Shown: one piece after another, positions 24,470 to 33,207 of the stretch
How positions within the stretch are numbered: the stretch's first letter is position 1
Layout: each line of letters begins with the position of its first letter
Assembly (NCBI RefSeq): GCF_000576555.1
Contig: NZ_CP007145.1
Coordinates: 1,116,001-1,180,000 of the forward strand
DNA length: 64,000 nucleotides
Direction of reading: 5' to 3'
Source: Hymenobacter swuensis DY53
GTDB lineage: Bacteria; Bacteroidota; Bacteroidia; Cytophagales; Hymenobacteraceae
Translations under genes and position numbers: made by a program
The notes under the pieces: model-generated
The model's database searches: none
What the model saw: the letters and a program-made list of their open reading frames with translations, nothing else
Told to the model about the DNA's origin: nothing

Positions 24470-26323
24470 CTAGTATCCCGCCGCCGCGTCGTCGCCACGC
24501 GGGTCGGCACCGCCTTCCAGCCGCCCGTCAGGCAGCACCCGAATTATCTCCACCCGGCCCCAGGCATTGCGCGGGTTAAGGATATAGCCCCGGGCGCGTA
24601 GCGTATCCTGGGCGGCGGGCAGCAGCGCCCCGGCTTCCACGTCAAGCTGATCCGGGAGCCACTGGTGGTGCAGGCGGGGCGCGGCCACGGCCTGTTGGGC
24701 ATTCATACCGTAATCCACCACGTTCAGGATGGACTGCAATACGCTGGTGATTATGGTGCTGCCGCCGGGCGTGCCGGTTACCAGGGCCAGCTTTTTGCCC
24801 CTCGTCAGAATGGCCGGTGTCATGGAAGACAACATGCGTTTGCCGGGCGCAATAGCGTTGGCAGCGCCGCCTACCAGCCCGTAAGAGTTGGGCGTGCCGG
24901 GTTTGCTGCTGAAGTCGTCCATCTCGTTATTGAGCAGGAAGCCGGCTCCGGCAACCACTACTTTGCTGCCGTAGGCGCCGTTGAGGGTGGTGGTGCAGCT
25001 CACAGCGTTGCCCTGGGCATCCACCACGTTGTAGTGCGTGGTCTGGTCCGATTCGTAGCCGGGGAGGTTGGCCCCGGCCGTCACCTGGGCGCTGGGCGTG
25101 GCGCGGTAGGGCAGGGTGGTAGCCATGCGCCGCCAGTTGTAGTCCTTCTCCAGCAGCTGCGGCACGGGTACTTTGCCAAAGTCCGGGTCGCCGAGGTAGG
25201 TGGCGCGGTCGGCGTACACGCGGCGCTGGGCTTCGGTAATCCAGTGCGTGGCCTGAGGCGAGTGCCAGCCGGCCCGGCCCAAGTTGTAGGGCTCCAGCAT
25301 CTGCAGCATCTGCAGCAGCGCCACGCCACCGGAGCTGGGCGGCGGAAACGTGAGCACCTCGTAGCCCCGGTACCGGCCGTGCAGAGGCGTACGCCATTTA
25401 GGCTCGTATTTCAGCAAATCCTGCTTGGTAATGATGCCTTTGCCACGCTGCATTTCGGCTACCAGCAAATTGGCCGTTTTTCCTTCGTAAAAACCGGCTT
25501 TGCCCTGGTCGCGGATGCGGCTGAGTGTGGCGGCCAGTGTCCGTAGCCGTAACGTGTCGCCAGGCTGCCATGCGGAGCTAGGCCGCTTATATGGATTATA
25601 GAGCGCGGCAATTTGCGCAGGGGGTACTACTACGGGGCCATTCCCAATACTGTCTACTTCTCTTATCCAGAGAGCTACATGTTTGCTGAATTCTTTCGCT
25701 TCTTTTACCCACTCTATGTGACCTCCGTCAGAAGTGAAAAACGTAGTATTATTCAGCCCGGCGGCTTCTTTCGCTGTCAGCACCACGCCCTTGGCGGCCA
25801 AGTCCACGGCCGGCTGCACCACGTCTTTCCACGGCAGCTTGCCCAGTTTCTGGTGCAGCACCCACATACCGGCCACGGTGCCGGGTACGCCGGCCGCCAG
25901 GTGGCCCCGGGTGCTCAGGTTGGGAATTACGTTGCCCTGGGCATCGAGGTACATATCCCGGGAGGCGGCGGCGGGGGCGGTTTCGCGGAAGTCCAGCGCG
26001 CCTTCCTGGCCGTCGGTCCCTCGGTAAAGCAAAAAGCCGCCGCCCCCGATGTTGCCGGCCACCGGGAAGGCCACGGCCAGGGCAAACTGCACGGCCACGG
26101 CCGCGTCGTAGGCATTGCCTCCCTTCTGCAGAATTTCTACCCCGATGCGCGTGGCCTCGGGGTGGGCCGACACCACCATGGCTTTGGCCGCCACTACGGG
26201 CGTGGCCGCCGGAATGGGCGCGGCCAGCGTAGCGGTGGTAAGTCCGGGGGCGGTTGCGGAGGGCGGGGCGGTGGTGCAGGCGGTTAAGGCCGTCAGAAGC
26301 AGGAAGGGAATACGGTGGCGCAT
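24470..26323 (-). CDS. ggt: Gamma-glutamyltransferase, lipoprotein
   Basis: 617 residues. Lipoprotein signal with C16 (LTACTT), so membrane-anchored in the periplasm. GGT features: NAYDAAVAVQFALAV, GNIGGGGFLLY, catalytic Thr T428 at the start of the small subunit (QTTHYNVVD), and PGGSTIITSVLQ. The enzyme autocleaves before T428, then hydrolyses or transfers gamma-glutamyl groups, e.g. from glutathione. Residues about 191-248, coded by 25580-25753, have no clear match to the usual family sequence. They use AT-rich codons (AGA, ATA, AAA, TAT) unlike the rest of the gene, suggesting an inserted or replaced surface segment. Divergent from the branching enzyme gene. Confidence 0.93.
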   Translation of the reverse strand: MRHRIPFLLLTALTACTTAPPSATAPGLTTATLAAPIPAATPVVAAKAMVVSAHPEATRIGVEILQKGGNAYDAAVAVQFALAVAFPVAGNIGGGGFLLYRGTDGQEGALDFRETAPAAASRDMYLDAQGNVIPNLSTRGHLAAGVPGTVAGMWVLHQKLGKLPWKDVVQPAVDLAAKGVVLTAKEAAGLNNTTFFTSDGGHIEWVKEAKEFSKHVALWIREVDSIGNGPVVVPPAQIAALYNPYKRPSSAWQPGDTLRLRTLAATLSRIRDQGKAGFYEGKTANLLVAEMQRGKGIITKQDLLKYEPKWRTPLHGRYRGYEVLTFPPPSSGGVALLQMLQMLEPYNLGRAGWHSPQATHWITEAQRRVYADRATYLGDPDFGKVPVPQLLEKDYNWRRMATTLPYRATPSAQVTAGANLPGYESDQTTHYNVVDAQGNAVSCTTTLNGAYGSKVVVAGAGFLLNNEMDDFSSKPGTPNSYGLVGGAANAIAPGKRMLSSMTPAILTRGKKLALVTGTPGGSTIITSVLQSILNVVDYGMNAQQAVAAPRLHHQWLPDQLDVEAGALLPAAQDTLRARGYILNPRNAWGRVEIIRVLPDGRLEGGADPRGDDAAAGY

Positions 26324-26617
26324 AGAAGCGTAAAGGTAGGCGAGGCCATAGGGAAAAGCGCGTGGCTATACTTCGGTAGAAAGCAGGGTGGCCCGCACAG
26401 TATCAGTAGCAAAAAGCGTCGTTTGGCGACGAGGCAGCTGCTTACTGTCCTCCTTATTGCCGAAGCAGCTACCCCACCTGCGGAACCGGCCGTTGCATGC
26501 CAGGGCGGGCTCAAGGCAAACAACTGGCCAATCGGCAACCACAACCGGCTAACCTACAACCAACCCCGGTTCCCTAATCCGCGTAGCTTTGGCCTGAACC
26601 AGAACTGTGCCCTGACT
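26324..26617. promoter_or_regulatory. Divergent ggt / branching enzyme intergenic region
   Basis: 294 bp with no convincing gene. On the plus strand TAGCTTTG (26584-26591) matches the -7 consensus exactly, 26 bp before the branching enzyme ATG. On the minus strand TACCTTTA (26331-26338), one mismatch from consensus, lies 7 bp before the ggt ATG and would give a very short leader. Confidence 0.5.
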
Positions 26618-28672
26618 ATGACGACCGAACCGCTGGCCCCCGCTACTACAGAAGAAACCACGGCGCATCTGCCCCTTGTGCAGCACGACCCGTGGCTGGC
26701 CCCCTACGAGCCCGTGCTGCTCCAGCGGCAGCAGCGGCTCACGCAGCGCCTAGCCGAAATAACCGCGCAGCACGGTTCCCTCAGCAAATTCGCCCTCGCG
26801 CACCAGCGACTGGGCCTCACTTATGACGGCCGCCGCCGGGGCTACTGGTTCCGGGAGTGGGCTCCCGCCGCCGAGGCGCTCTACCTAGTAGGCGACTTCA
26901 ACGGCTGGGACCGGCAGGCCACCCCGCTCACCCGGGGGCAGGACGGCGTGTGGGAAGTGTTTCTGGCCGACAAGGAGTACCAGGACCGGCTCACACACTA
27001 CTCGCTCTACAAAGTGCATGTAGTAACGCGCCACGGGGCCAAAGACCGGCTGCCGGCCACCCTGCGCCGCGCCGTGCAGCACCCCGAAACCAAGGATTTC
27101 GCCGCCCAGGTGTGGCGGCCCGAGCAGCCGTTTACGTGGTCAGATCAGAAGTTCCGGGTGCCGAATTTTGTGCGCGAGCCGCTGATTTACGAGGCTCACG
27201 TGGGCATGGCTCTGGAAGAAGGCAAAGTGGGTTCCTACCTGGAATTTGCCGAGCAGCTACTGCCCCGCATCCAGGCCGAGGGCTACAACTGCCTGCAGCT
27301 GATGGCCGTGATGGAGCACCCGTACTACGGCTCGTTCGGCTACCATGTGGCCAATTTCTTTGCCGTGTCGTCGCGGTTTGGTACGCCCGAGGAGCTCAAG
27401 CACCTCATCAACGAGGCCCACCGCCGGGGCATTGCCGTGCTGCTGGACGTGGTGCACTCCCACGCCGTGAAAAACGAGGCTGAAGGATTGGCTGATTTCG
27501 ACGGCTCCGGCAACCAGTACTTCCACGAGGGCGCGCGCGGCAACCACCCGGGCTGGGATTCCAAGCTGTTCAACTACGCCAAATCCGAGGTACAGCAGTT
27601 TCTGCTCAGCAACCTGCGCTACTGGCTGGAGGAGTTTCACTTCGATGGGTTCCGGTTTGATGGCATTACCAGCATGCTCTACCAGCACCACGGCGAAGGC
27701 GTGGCCTTTGGCGGCTATGAGCAGTATTTCGGCCCCGATGCCGACGAGGACGCCATCCTGTATTTGCAACTGGCCACTACGCTGGTGCGCGAAATCAAGC
27801 GTAGCGCGTTGCTTATTGCTGAGGACATGAGCGGGATGCCCGGCCTGTGCCGGCCCATCGAGGAGGGCGGTATCGGCTTCGATTATCGCCTAGCCATGGG
27901 TATTCCGGATTACTGGATTAAGCTGCTCAAGCATACCCGCGACGAGGACTGGAACCTTTACGACCTCTGGCACGTGCTCACCAACCGCCGGGCCGGCGAG
28001 AAAACCGTGGCCTATGCCGAAAGCCACGACCAGGCCCTGGTAGGCGACAAAACCCTGGCCCACTGGCTGCTCGATTCGGCTATCTACGAGCACATGCACC
28101 GCGCCGACCCCGACCCCATCACGGCCCGGGGTGTGGCTCTGCACAAGCTCATCCGGCTGGCCACGCTCAGTCTGGGCGGGGAGGCCTACCTCAACTTCAT
28201 CGGCAACGAATTCGGGCACCCCGAGTGGGTGGATTTCCCGCGCGAGGGCAACGGCTGGAGCCACCATTTCGCCCGCCGCCAGTGGAGCCTGGCCGATAAT
28301 CCGGAGTTGAAATTTCAGTACCTGCTGCAGTTTGACAAGGCCATGCTGCATCTGGCCAAAACCAACCGCCTGCTCACCGCTGGCCCGGCCCACCAGCTCA
28401 ACATCGACCCGAATAACCAAGTCATGGTATTTGAGCGGGGCAATCTGGTGTTCGTCATCAGCTTCCACGTGGACCGCAGCGTACCCGACTACCGCTTCGT
28501 GGTGCCAACAGCAGGCCGTTACCGTATCGTGCTCAATTCCGACGACGCGCAGTTCGGCGGCTTCGGCCGGGTTGATGACAGCCTGACCTATGAAACCTTC
28601 CAAGAAGACGGCGTCGCCAAGCTCAGCCTCTACGTGACCAGCCGCACAGCCCTGGTGCTGGCCCGCGTGTAA
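26618..28672 (+). CDS. glgB: 1,4-alpha-glucan branching enzyme, eukaryote-type (GH13_8)
   Basis: 684 residues from the ATG at 26618; the frame is open upstream but lacks homology and a -7 box sits at 26584. An N-terminal CBM48-like domain (about 60-165, VGDFNGWDRQ) precedes the GH13 barrel. The barrel has LLDVVHSH, FHFDGFRFDGITSML (nucleophile D348), LLIAEDMSGMP (acid/base E402) and AYAESHDQ (D471), then an all-beta C-terminal domain. The motif FRFDGITSMLYQHHG is characteristic of eukaryote-like branching enzymes, which many Bacteroidota use. It introduces alpha-1,6 branches into glycogen. Near a GH31 alpha-glucosidase and a GT-like gene. A strong terminator follows. Confidence 0.93.
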   Translation: MTTEPLAPATTEETTAHLPLVQHDPWLAPYEPVLLQRQQRLTQRLAEITAQHGSLSKFALAHQRLGLTYDGRRRGYWFREWAPAAEALYLVGDFNGWDRQATPLTRGQDGVWEVFLADKEYQDRLTHYSLYKVHVVTRHGAKDRLPATLRRAVQHPETKDFAAQVWRPEQPFTWSDQKFRVPNFVREPLIYEAHVGMALEEGKVGSYLEFAEQLLPRIQAEGYNCLQLMAVMEHPYYGSFGYHVANFFAVSSRFGTPEELKHLINEAHRRGIAVLLDVVHSHAVKNEAEGLADFDGSGNQYFHEGARGNHPGWDSKLFNYAKSEVQQFLLSNLRYWLEEFHFDGFRFDGITSMLYQHHGEGVAFGGYEQYFGPDADEDAILYLQLATTLVREIKRSALLIAEDMSGMPGLCRPIEEGGIGFDYRLAMGIPDYWIKLLKHTRDEDWNLYDLWHVLTNRRAGEKTVAYAESHDQALVGDKTLAHWLLDSAIYEHMHRADPDPITARGVALHKLIRLATLSLGGEAYLNFIGNEFGHPEWVDFPREGNGWSHHFARRQWSLADNPELKFQYLLQFDKAMLHLAKTNRLLTAGPAHQLNIDPNNQVMVFERGNLVFVISFHVDRSVPDYRFVVPTAGRYRIVLNSDDAQFGGFGRVDDSLTYETFQEDGVAKLSLYVTSRTALVLARV

Positions 28673-28681
28673 AGTTCACAT

Positions 28682-28727
28682 CACAAAAAAGCCGCCCGTT
28701 TCCTGAGAAGCGGGCGGCTTTTTTGTG
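28682..28727. terminator. Bidirectional terminator after the branching enzyme gene
   Basis: 17-bp perfect outer arms (28682-28698 and 28711-28727), extended inward with one wobble. A6/T6 at the ends, located between convergent genes. Confidence 0.92.
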
Positions 28728-28734
28728 ATGATTT

Positions 28735-29217
28735 CTACTGCTTGGTTTTGCGGCCGGTGCGGGCTATTTCCAGCACATCTTCGATGCGCTGGGAGCGGGC
28801 GTCGGGCTTTTTGGTGCGGGCTACGCGCTGAATTAGCTCTTTTTGCTGGGTATAGGACAACGCTTCAAACTGGGCCTGCAAACCGGCCCGGTCTAGGGCG
28901 CGGGTGAGGTCAATGGGCAACTCCAGGCCGCTGGGGGCGGTGTCGTGCTCCAGCACTACGTGCACCATATCGGCCCAGGTCTTGCCGATGGTGTTACGCA
29001 ACTCTTTGCGCACGCTCAGCACATGCAGGTCGTCGCCAGCGGGCGTCAGGTTCTGGCGGATAGGAAAGCCATCAATGGTGCCTCGGACGGGCAACGGGCC
29101 CTTCGTGCCATATACGTCGGCTACGTTGAAGGGAACGGCCAGAAAAACGCCACTGTCGGCTCCGTCCATTTCCAGGGGGGCGTCAAATTCGTGGCGGAGG
29201 GGTGTTTCGAAACTCAT
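28735..29217 (-). CDS. DUF1905 / YdeI-OmdA domain protein
   Basis: 160 residues, cytosolic. The N-terminal part (about 8-95) is DUF1905-like: FNVADVYGTKGPLPVRGTIDG, PIRQNLTPAGDDLHVLSVRKEL and a DMVHVVLEHDT strand. The C-terminal part (about 105-150) resembles the YdeI/OmdA helical domain, with LSYTQQKELIQRVARTKKPDARSQRI. Function is poorly defined; relatives have been linked to bacteriocin or antimicrobial-peptide protection. Its start overlaps the stop of the upstream gene by 4 bp (ATGA), indicating translational coupling. Confidence 0.85.
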   Translation of the reverse strand: MSFETPLRHEFDAPLEMDGADSGVFLAVPFNVADVYGTKGPLPVRGTIDGFPIRQNLTPAGDDLHVLSVRKELRNTIGKTWADMVHVVLEHDTAPSGLELPIDLTRALDRAGLQAQFEALSYTQQKELIQRVARTKKPDARSQRIEDVLEIARTGRKTKQ

Positions 29218-30299
29218 GCGGTAGGAGGGAAAAAGGGCACTACGGGCTGACGTCCTGTCAGGCTGTGTTCAAGTTGGTGAAGTACGGTATTCAGCGTTTC
29301 GGTATCAGTGGGGTCAACCAGCTGTAGCCGCTCGGGCGCCACGTTGTAGCGCACCCGTAGTAGGTGGGCCACCTCGTCGGAAGCGGCCAGCACCATATCG
29401 GCCCGGCGCAGCGCCAGGCGTTCCAGCTCCAAGGCCCAGCCCCGGTCGGCGGGTGTGGCGCGCTCCTGGGCCAAGCTGTGCACGTGCAGCACTAGTGGCC
29501 GGCCCGTTTGCTGCCGGATTTCCAGGGCCGCCAGCCAGGTTGGCCAATCGGCAGCGTAAATCACGGCAAAATCTTCCAGTAAGGCCCGACGAGTGGCAAA
29601 GCGGGCGTATTGAATCACCTGAAAATTAAGGTCGGCATCCGGGGCCAGATCGACACCCAGCGCGGCCAACGCCTCCACCAGGTTGGTGCGGGCCGGAGCC
29701 GGCTGATCGGCGGGTGTCAGCTCTGCAACGGTCTGCCCGGGTGCTTCTGCCACTTCTCTTTCTTCCGGTATAAACCCGCTCACTGGCTGCTCCTGCAGCG
29801 TTTCTTCTTCTAACTCTCCGGCTGTGGCGATGGATGCTTCCACCGCCCGGCGCGTGGCCCGTTGGTCAACTACTGCGGGGCGCTCCTCCAGGTGGGACAG
29901 GTTCAGGGCATTGGGCAGGGCCACGTTGGGGGCGGCTCCGGCCAGATCCGGTGTAGCGCCCTGATACGGCGCGGCCGGTACGCCCCAACCGCCGCTGGCT
30001 CCGTTGGCCGTTTGCTCGTTGCCGGACCCGACGTAGGGCGCGGCGGGCTGCTGCCAGGCTGCTGGCCCGTCGGGGCGGGTGGTGCGGGCTTCGGCCGGGG
30101 TGAGGTCGGTGAGGGAGGTAACGCGCGTGGTGGCGGTACTACTGATGGCAGGCTGGGGCTGGTGCGGCACCATCACCGAGAGGGCCGCGTGAGGGGCCAG
30201 GATATCAACCAACGGACGGATGGCGGGTACGGGCTGTTCCCCGGCGCGGGGCGCATCGTTCCAGCCGAGCAGGAGCACGTGAAGAGGAGCGGGGGTCAT
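29214..30299 (-). CDS. Glycosyltransferase-like protein lacking a recognisable catalytic second domain
   Basis: 361 residues. It begins like a GT-B glycosyltransferase (LHVLLLGWNDAPRAG). A long low-complexity acidic/Ala/Pro region (about 60-205) leads to a Rossmann-like segment typical of the glycogen-synthase/GT4 N-terminal half (DFAVIYAADWPTW, RPLVLHVHSLAQE, LRRADMVLAASDEVAHLLR). The protein then stops after a short tail. The nucleotide-sugar-binding C-terminal domain with its E-x7-E motif, present in active GT4/GT5 enzymes, is missing. It may therefore bind sugar or act as a partner rather than a catalyst (inference). Co-transcribed with the DUF1905 gene and divergent from the GH31 gene. 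Confidence 0.7.
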   Translation of the reverse strand: MTPAPLHVLLLGWNDAPRAGEQPVPAIRPLVDILAPHAALSVMVPHQPQPAISSTATTRVTSLTDLTPAEARTTRPDGPAAWQQPAAPYVGSGNEQTANGASGGWGVPAAPYQGATPDLAGAAPNVALPNALNLSHLEERPAVVDQRATRRAVEASIATAGELEEETLQEQPVSGFIPEEREVAEAPGQTVAELTPADQPAPARTNLVEALAALGVDLAPDADLNFQVIQYARFATRRALLEDFAVIYAADWPTWLAALEIRQQTGRPLVLHVHSLAQERATPADRGWALELERLALRRADMVLAASDEVAHLLRVRYNVAPERLQLVDPTDTETLNTVLHQLEHSLTGRQPVVPFFPPTA

Positions 30300-30433
30300 A
30301 CTAGAGGATAATCAGACAGCAGAAGCGTATACCGGCGTACGGCAAGGTAGAGAAAAAAGGTGCCCGTAGTGCGAAATGCGCGTTCAGTCGAAAACCCAGC
30401 CGCCAGGGGCTGCGCCGTACCCGGTTGCTTTTT

Positions 30434-30441
30434 TACCTTTG
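30434..30441 (+). promoter_or_regulatory. -7 promoter element of the GH31 gene
   Basis: TACCTTTG matches TAnnTTTG exactly, 72 bp upstream of the ATG at 30514. It supports the internal ATG over in-frame starts further upstream. -33 not evident. Confidence 0.55.
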
Positions 30442-30513
30442 CTGTTCGCCGTAGCCGCCGCCTGGCCGCGCCGCGCCTTTTATCCCCAGTTTCTCCCTGA
30501 CGCACCTGTTCGC

Positions 30514-32943
30514 ATGGCCGAAAATTTCGATAGTAACTACATGGTCAATGACCTGGCCGCGCAGGCGCGCCAGGAGCTCCGCCCCGGGCGGGTAGTGGCG
30601 GGCGAGCGACAGGGCACAGACTTCATCTTCCGCTGCGACAACGGCGTGCAGCTCAGTCTGCAGGTAATCACCGACAAGGTGCTACGCTTCCGGTATAGCC
30701 CGGAGGGGCCTTTTCCGAAGGATTTCAGCTATGCCTTTGCCGAGGGCGTGCCCGTGCGCCAGGAGCTGGAGTTTCTGGAGTTTCGGGAGAAGCCCGACCA
30801 CTACCGCATCACCACCGACCGCCTGATTTGTGTGGTGGACAAGGAAAGCCTGCGCACCCGCGTGCTCAACCGCTCCGGCCTGGTGCTCACCGAAGACGAG
30901 AAAGGCTTCCACTGGGAGTACGACTATGACTCGGGCAACGACCTGGTGAAGATGAGCAAGCAGGTGCAGAGCGGGGCCCACTACTACGGCCTCGGCGACA
31001 AGCCCGACAACATGAACCTGCGTGGCAAGCAGTTCACCAACTGGGGCACCGATACCTACGGCTATCAGAAAGGCTCCGACCCGCTCTACAAAAACATTCC
31101 TTTCTTTCTGGGCCTGCACCAGAAGGTGGCCCACGGTATCTTCTTCGACAACACGTTCAAGGCCTCCTTCGACTTCGCGGCCGAGCGCGCCGATGTGGCC
31201 TCGTTCTGGGCCCAGGGCGGCGAGATGAACTACTACTTCATCTACGGCCCTTCGCTCGTGGAAGTCACCCAGGAGTATACCCGCCTCACCAGCCCGCCCG
31301 AGCTGCCGCCGCTGTGGGCGCTGGGCTACCACCAGTGCAAGTGGAGCTACTTCCCCGAGAGCAACGTGAAGGCCATTGCCCAGGGCTTCCGCGACCGGAA
31401 AATCCCCTGCGACGCGCTGTACCTGGATATTGACTATATGGATGGCTACCGGTGCTTTACCTGGAGCCCCACGCACTTCCCCGAGCCCCAGCGCATGGTG
31501 CGGGAGTTGGCCGAGGACGGCTTCAAAACCATCGTCATCATCGACCCCGGCATCAAGATTGACCCCGACTACGCGGTGCACCGGGAGGCACTCAAGAATG
31601 ACTACTTCTGCCGCCGCGCCGACGGCCCCCTGATGAAGGGCTCAGTGTGGCCCGGCCTCTGCCACTTCCCCGACTACACCCGCCCCGAGGTGCGCGAGTG
31701 GTGGGCTGGCCTGTTCAAGGGCCTGATTCAGGAAACCGGCGTGAAGGGCGTCTGGAACGACATGAACGAGCCCGCCGTGTTCGAGAAAGGCACTTTCCCC
31801 GACGATGTGCGCTTTGGCTACGACGGCCTGGGCGCTTCGCACCGCAAGGCCCACAATATCTACGGCATGCAGATGGCCCGCGCCACCAACGAAGGCGTGA
31901 AGCAGTTCAGCTACCCCAACCGGCCCTTTACCATCACGCGCAGCACCTACGCCGGCGGCCAGCGCTACTCCTCCGGCTGGACCGGCGACAATATTGCTTC
32001 CTGGGAGCACCTGTGGCTGGCTAACATCCAGTGCCAGCGGCTGAGCATCTCGGGCTTCTCGTTCGTAGGCTCCGATATCGGAGGCTTTATTGACACGCCA
32101 GACGGCGAACTGTACGCCCGCTGGGTGGCGCTGGGCGCGTTCCACCCGTTCTTCCGCACCCACAGCTCCGGTGACCACGGCGACCAGGAGCCCTGGTCGT
32201 TCGGGGAGTACTACATGGAAGTGGCCCGCAGCTTCATTGAGCTGCGCTACCGTTTGCTGCCCTACATGTACACCGCCTTCTGGCAGTACGCCACGGCCGG
32301 CACGCCCATCCTGCGCCCCCTGGCTTTCCTTGATCAGGCCGATACCGATACCTACCTGCGCATGGCCGAGTTCAGCCTCGGCGACCACCTGCTGGTGTGC
32401 CCCATCACCACGGCCGGTGCCGACGGCCGCTGGATGTACCTGCCCCGCGGCGACTGGTTCTACTACTACACCGACGAGGCCAAGGCCGGCGGCCAGGAAG
32501 TGTGGGCCGCCGCCGACCTCACCCGCATTCCGATCTTCATCAAGGCCGGGGCCGTGGTGCCTATGTACCCGCTCATGCAGTACGTGGGCGAGAAAGTGGT
32601 GGAAGAAGTGACCCTGCACGTGTATTTCAAGCAGGGGGAAGAAACCAGCGTGCTCTACGAAGACGGCGGCGAAGGCTACGGCTACGAGCAGGGCCAGCGC
32701 ACCACCCGCCGCTTCCGTGTGACGGGCACCACCCAGGGCCTGTTGCTCCAGCAGGAAACCGAAGGCGACTACCAGCCCACCTGGGCCACCTACCGCGTGG
32801 TGCTGCACGGCCTGCCGTTCCAGCCCACCGCCTTCAGCACCGACGGCCAGCCCGCCACCGCCACCGAAGCCACCCTCGAAACCGGCCTCACCCTGCCCGC
32901 CGTGGTAGTTGGAGCTGGTTTCACGGAGCTGGTGATTGGGTAG
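30514..32943 (+). CDS. GH31 alpha-glucosidase
   Basis: 809 residues from the ATG at 30514, no signal peptide. GH31 features: N-terminal beta-sandwich (about 25-255) with YYGLGDKPDNMNLRG; TIM barrel with nucleophile D416 in GVWNDMNEP; acid/base D492 in SGWTGDNIASW; and SFVGSDIGGF. Then come C-terminal beta domains (FIKAGAVVPMYPLMQYV, LYEDGGEGYGYE). It releases glucose from alpha-linked oligosaccharides; cytosolic location fits glycogen or maltodextrin turnover. It lies in a block with the branching enzyme and near the GT-like gene. A composite repeat follows directly. Confidence 0.93.
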   Translation: MAENFDSNYMVNDLAAQARQELRPGRVVAGERQGTDFIFRCDNGVQLSLQVITDKVLRFRYSPEGPFPKDFSYAFAEGVPVRQELEFLEFREKPDHYRITTDRLICVVDKESLRTRVLNRSGLVLTEDEKGFHWEYDYDSGNDLVKMSKQVQSGAHYYGLGDKPDNMNLRGKQFTNWGTDTYGYQKGSDPLYKNIPFFLGLHQKVAHGIFFDNTFKASFDFAAERADVASFWAQGGEMNYYFIYGPSLVEVTQEYTRLTSPPELPPLWALGYHQCKWSYFPESNVKAIAQGFRDRKIPCDALYLDIDYMDGYRCFTWSPTHFPEPQRMVRELAEDGFKTIVIIDPGIKIDPDYAVHREALKNDYFCRRADGPLMKGSVWPGLCHFPDYTRPEVREWWAGLFKGLIQETGVKGVWNDMNEPAVFEKGTFPDDVRFGYDGLGASHRKAHNIYGMQMARATNEGVKQFSYPNRPFTITRSTYAGGQRYSSGWTGDNIASWEHLWLANIQCQRLSISGFSFVGSDIGGFIDTPDGELYARWVALGAFHPFFRTHSSGDHGDQEPWSFGEYYMEVARSFIELRYRLLPYMYTAFWQYATAGTPILRPLAFLDQADTDTYLRMAEFSLGDHLLVCPITTAGADGRWMYLPRGDWFYYYTDEAKAGGQEVWAAADLTRIPIFIKAGAVVPMYPLMQYVGEKVVEEVTLHVYFKQGEETSVLYEDGGEGYGYEQGQRTTRRFRVTGTTQGLLLQQETEGDYQPTWATYRVVLHGLPFQPTAFSTDGQPATATEATLETGLTLPAVVVGAGFTELVIG

Positions 32944-32957
32944 TTTGGGGGTGGGAG

Positions 32958-33174
32958 GGTAGGAGTTGTCATTGCAAGCAGCGCGAAGCACCCGAAAGAC
33001 AGCGCAGCTAAGCCTTCCTTCACACGGAGCAAAACCCTGAAATGTAGAAAGCCCCTGACGTCCGTGCTGGCGTCAGGGGCTTTCTGCGTATCTACGGTCA
33101 GCTCTTCGGAAAGTAAGGATTGGCACTACTTGATGCGCGGAACGTTGTGCCTCCTTGCAACGACAACTCCTACC
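32958..33174. repeat. Composite family-A intergenic repeat, copy 2
   Basis: 217 bp. Terminal inverted repeats of 21 bp with one mismatch (32958-32978 and 33154-33174). Central 13-bp perfect stem at 33048-33060 and 33071-33083, identical to copy 1. Left arm continues with GCAGCGCGAAGCACCCGAAA, as in copy 3. Located between convergent genes, so it may also terminate transcription. Confidence 0.88.
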
Positions 33175-33207
33175 CTCAAGCCCTCTTACCCTCACGCCCC
33201 AAAAGCC

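Noticed and set aside
31642..32991. Minus-strand 449-codon frame under the GH31 gene
   Set aside because: Antisense to a well-conserved alpha-glucosidase; product is Gly/Val/His-rich without domain features.
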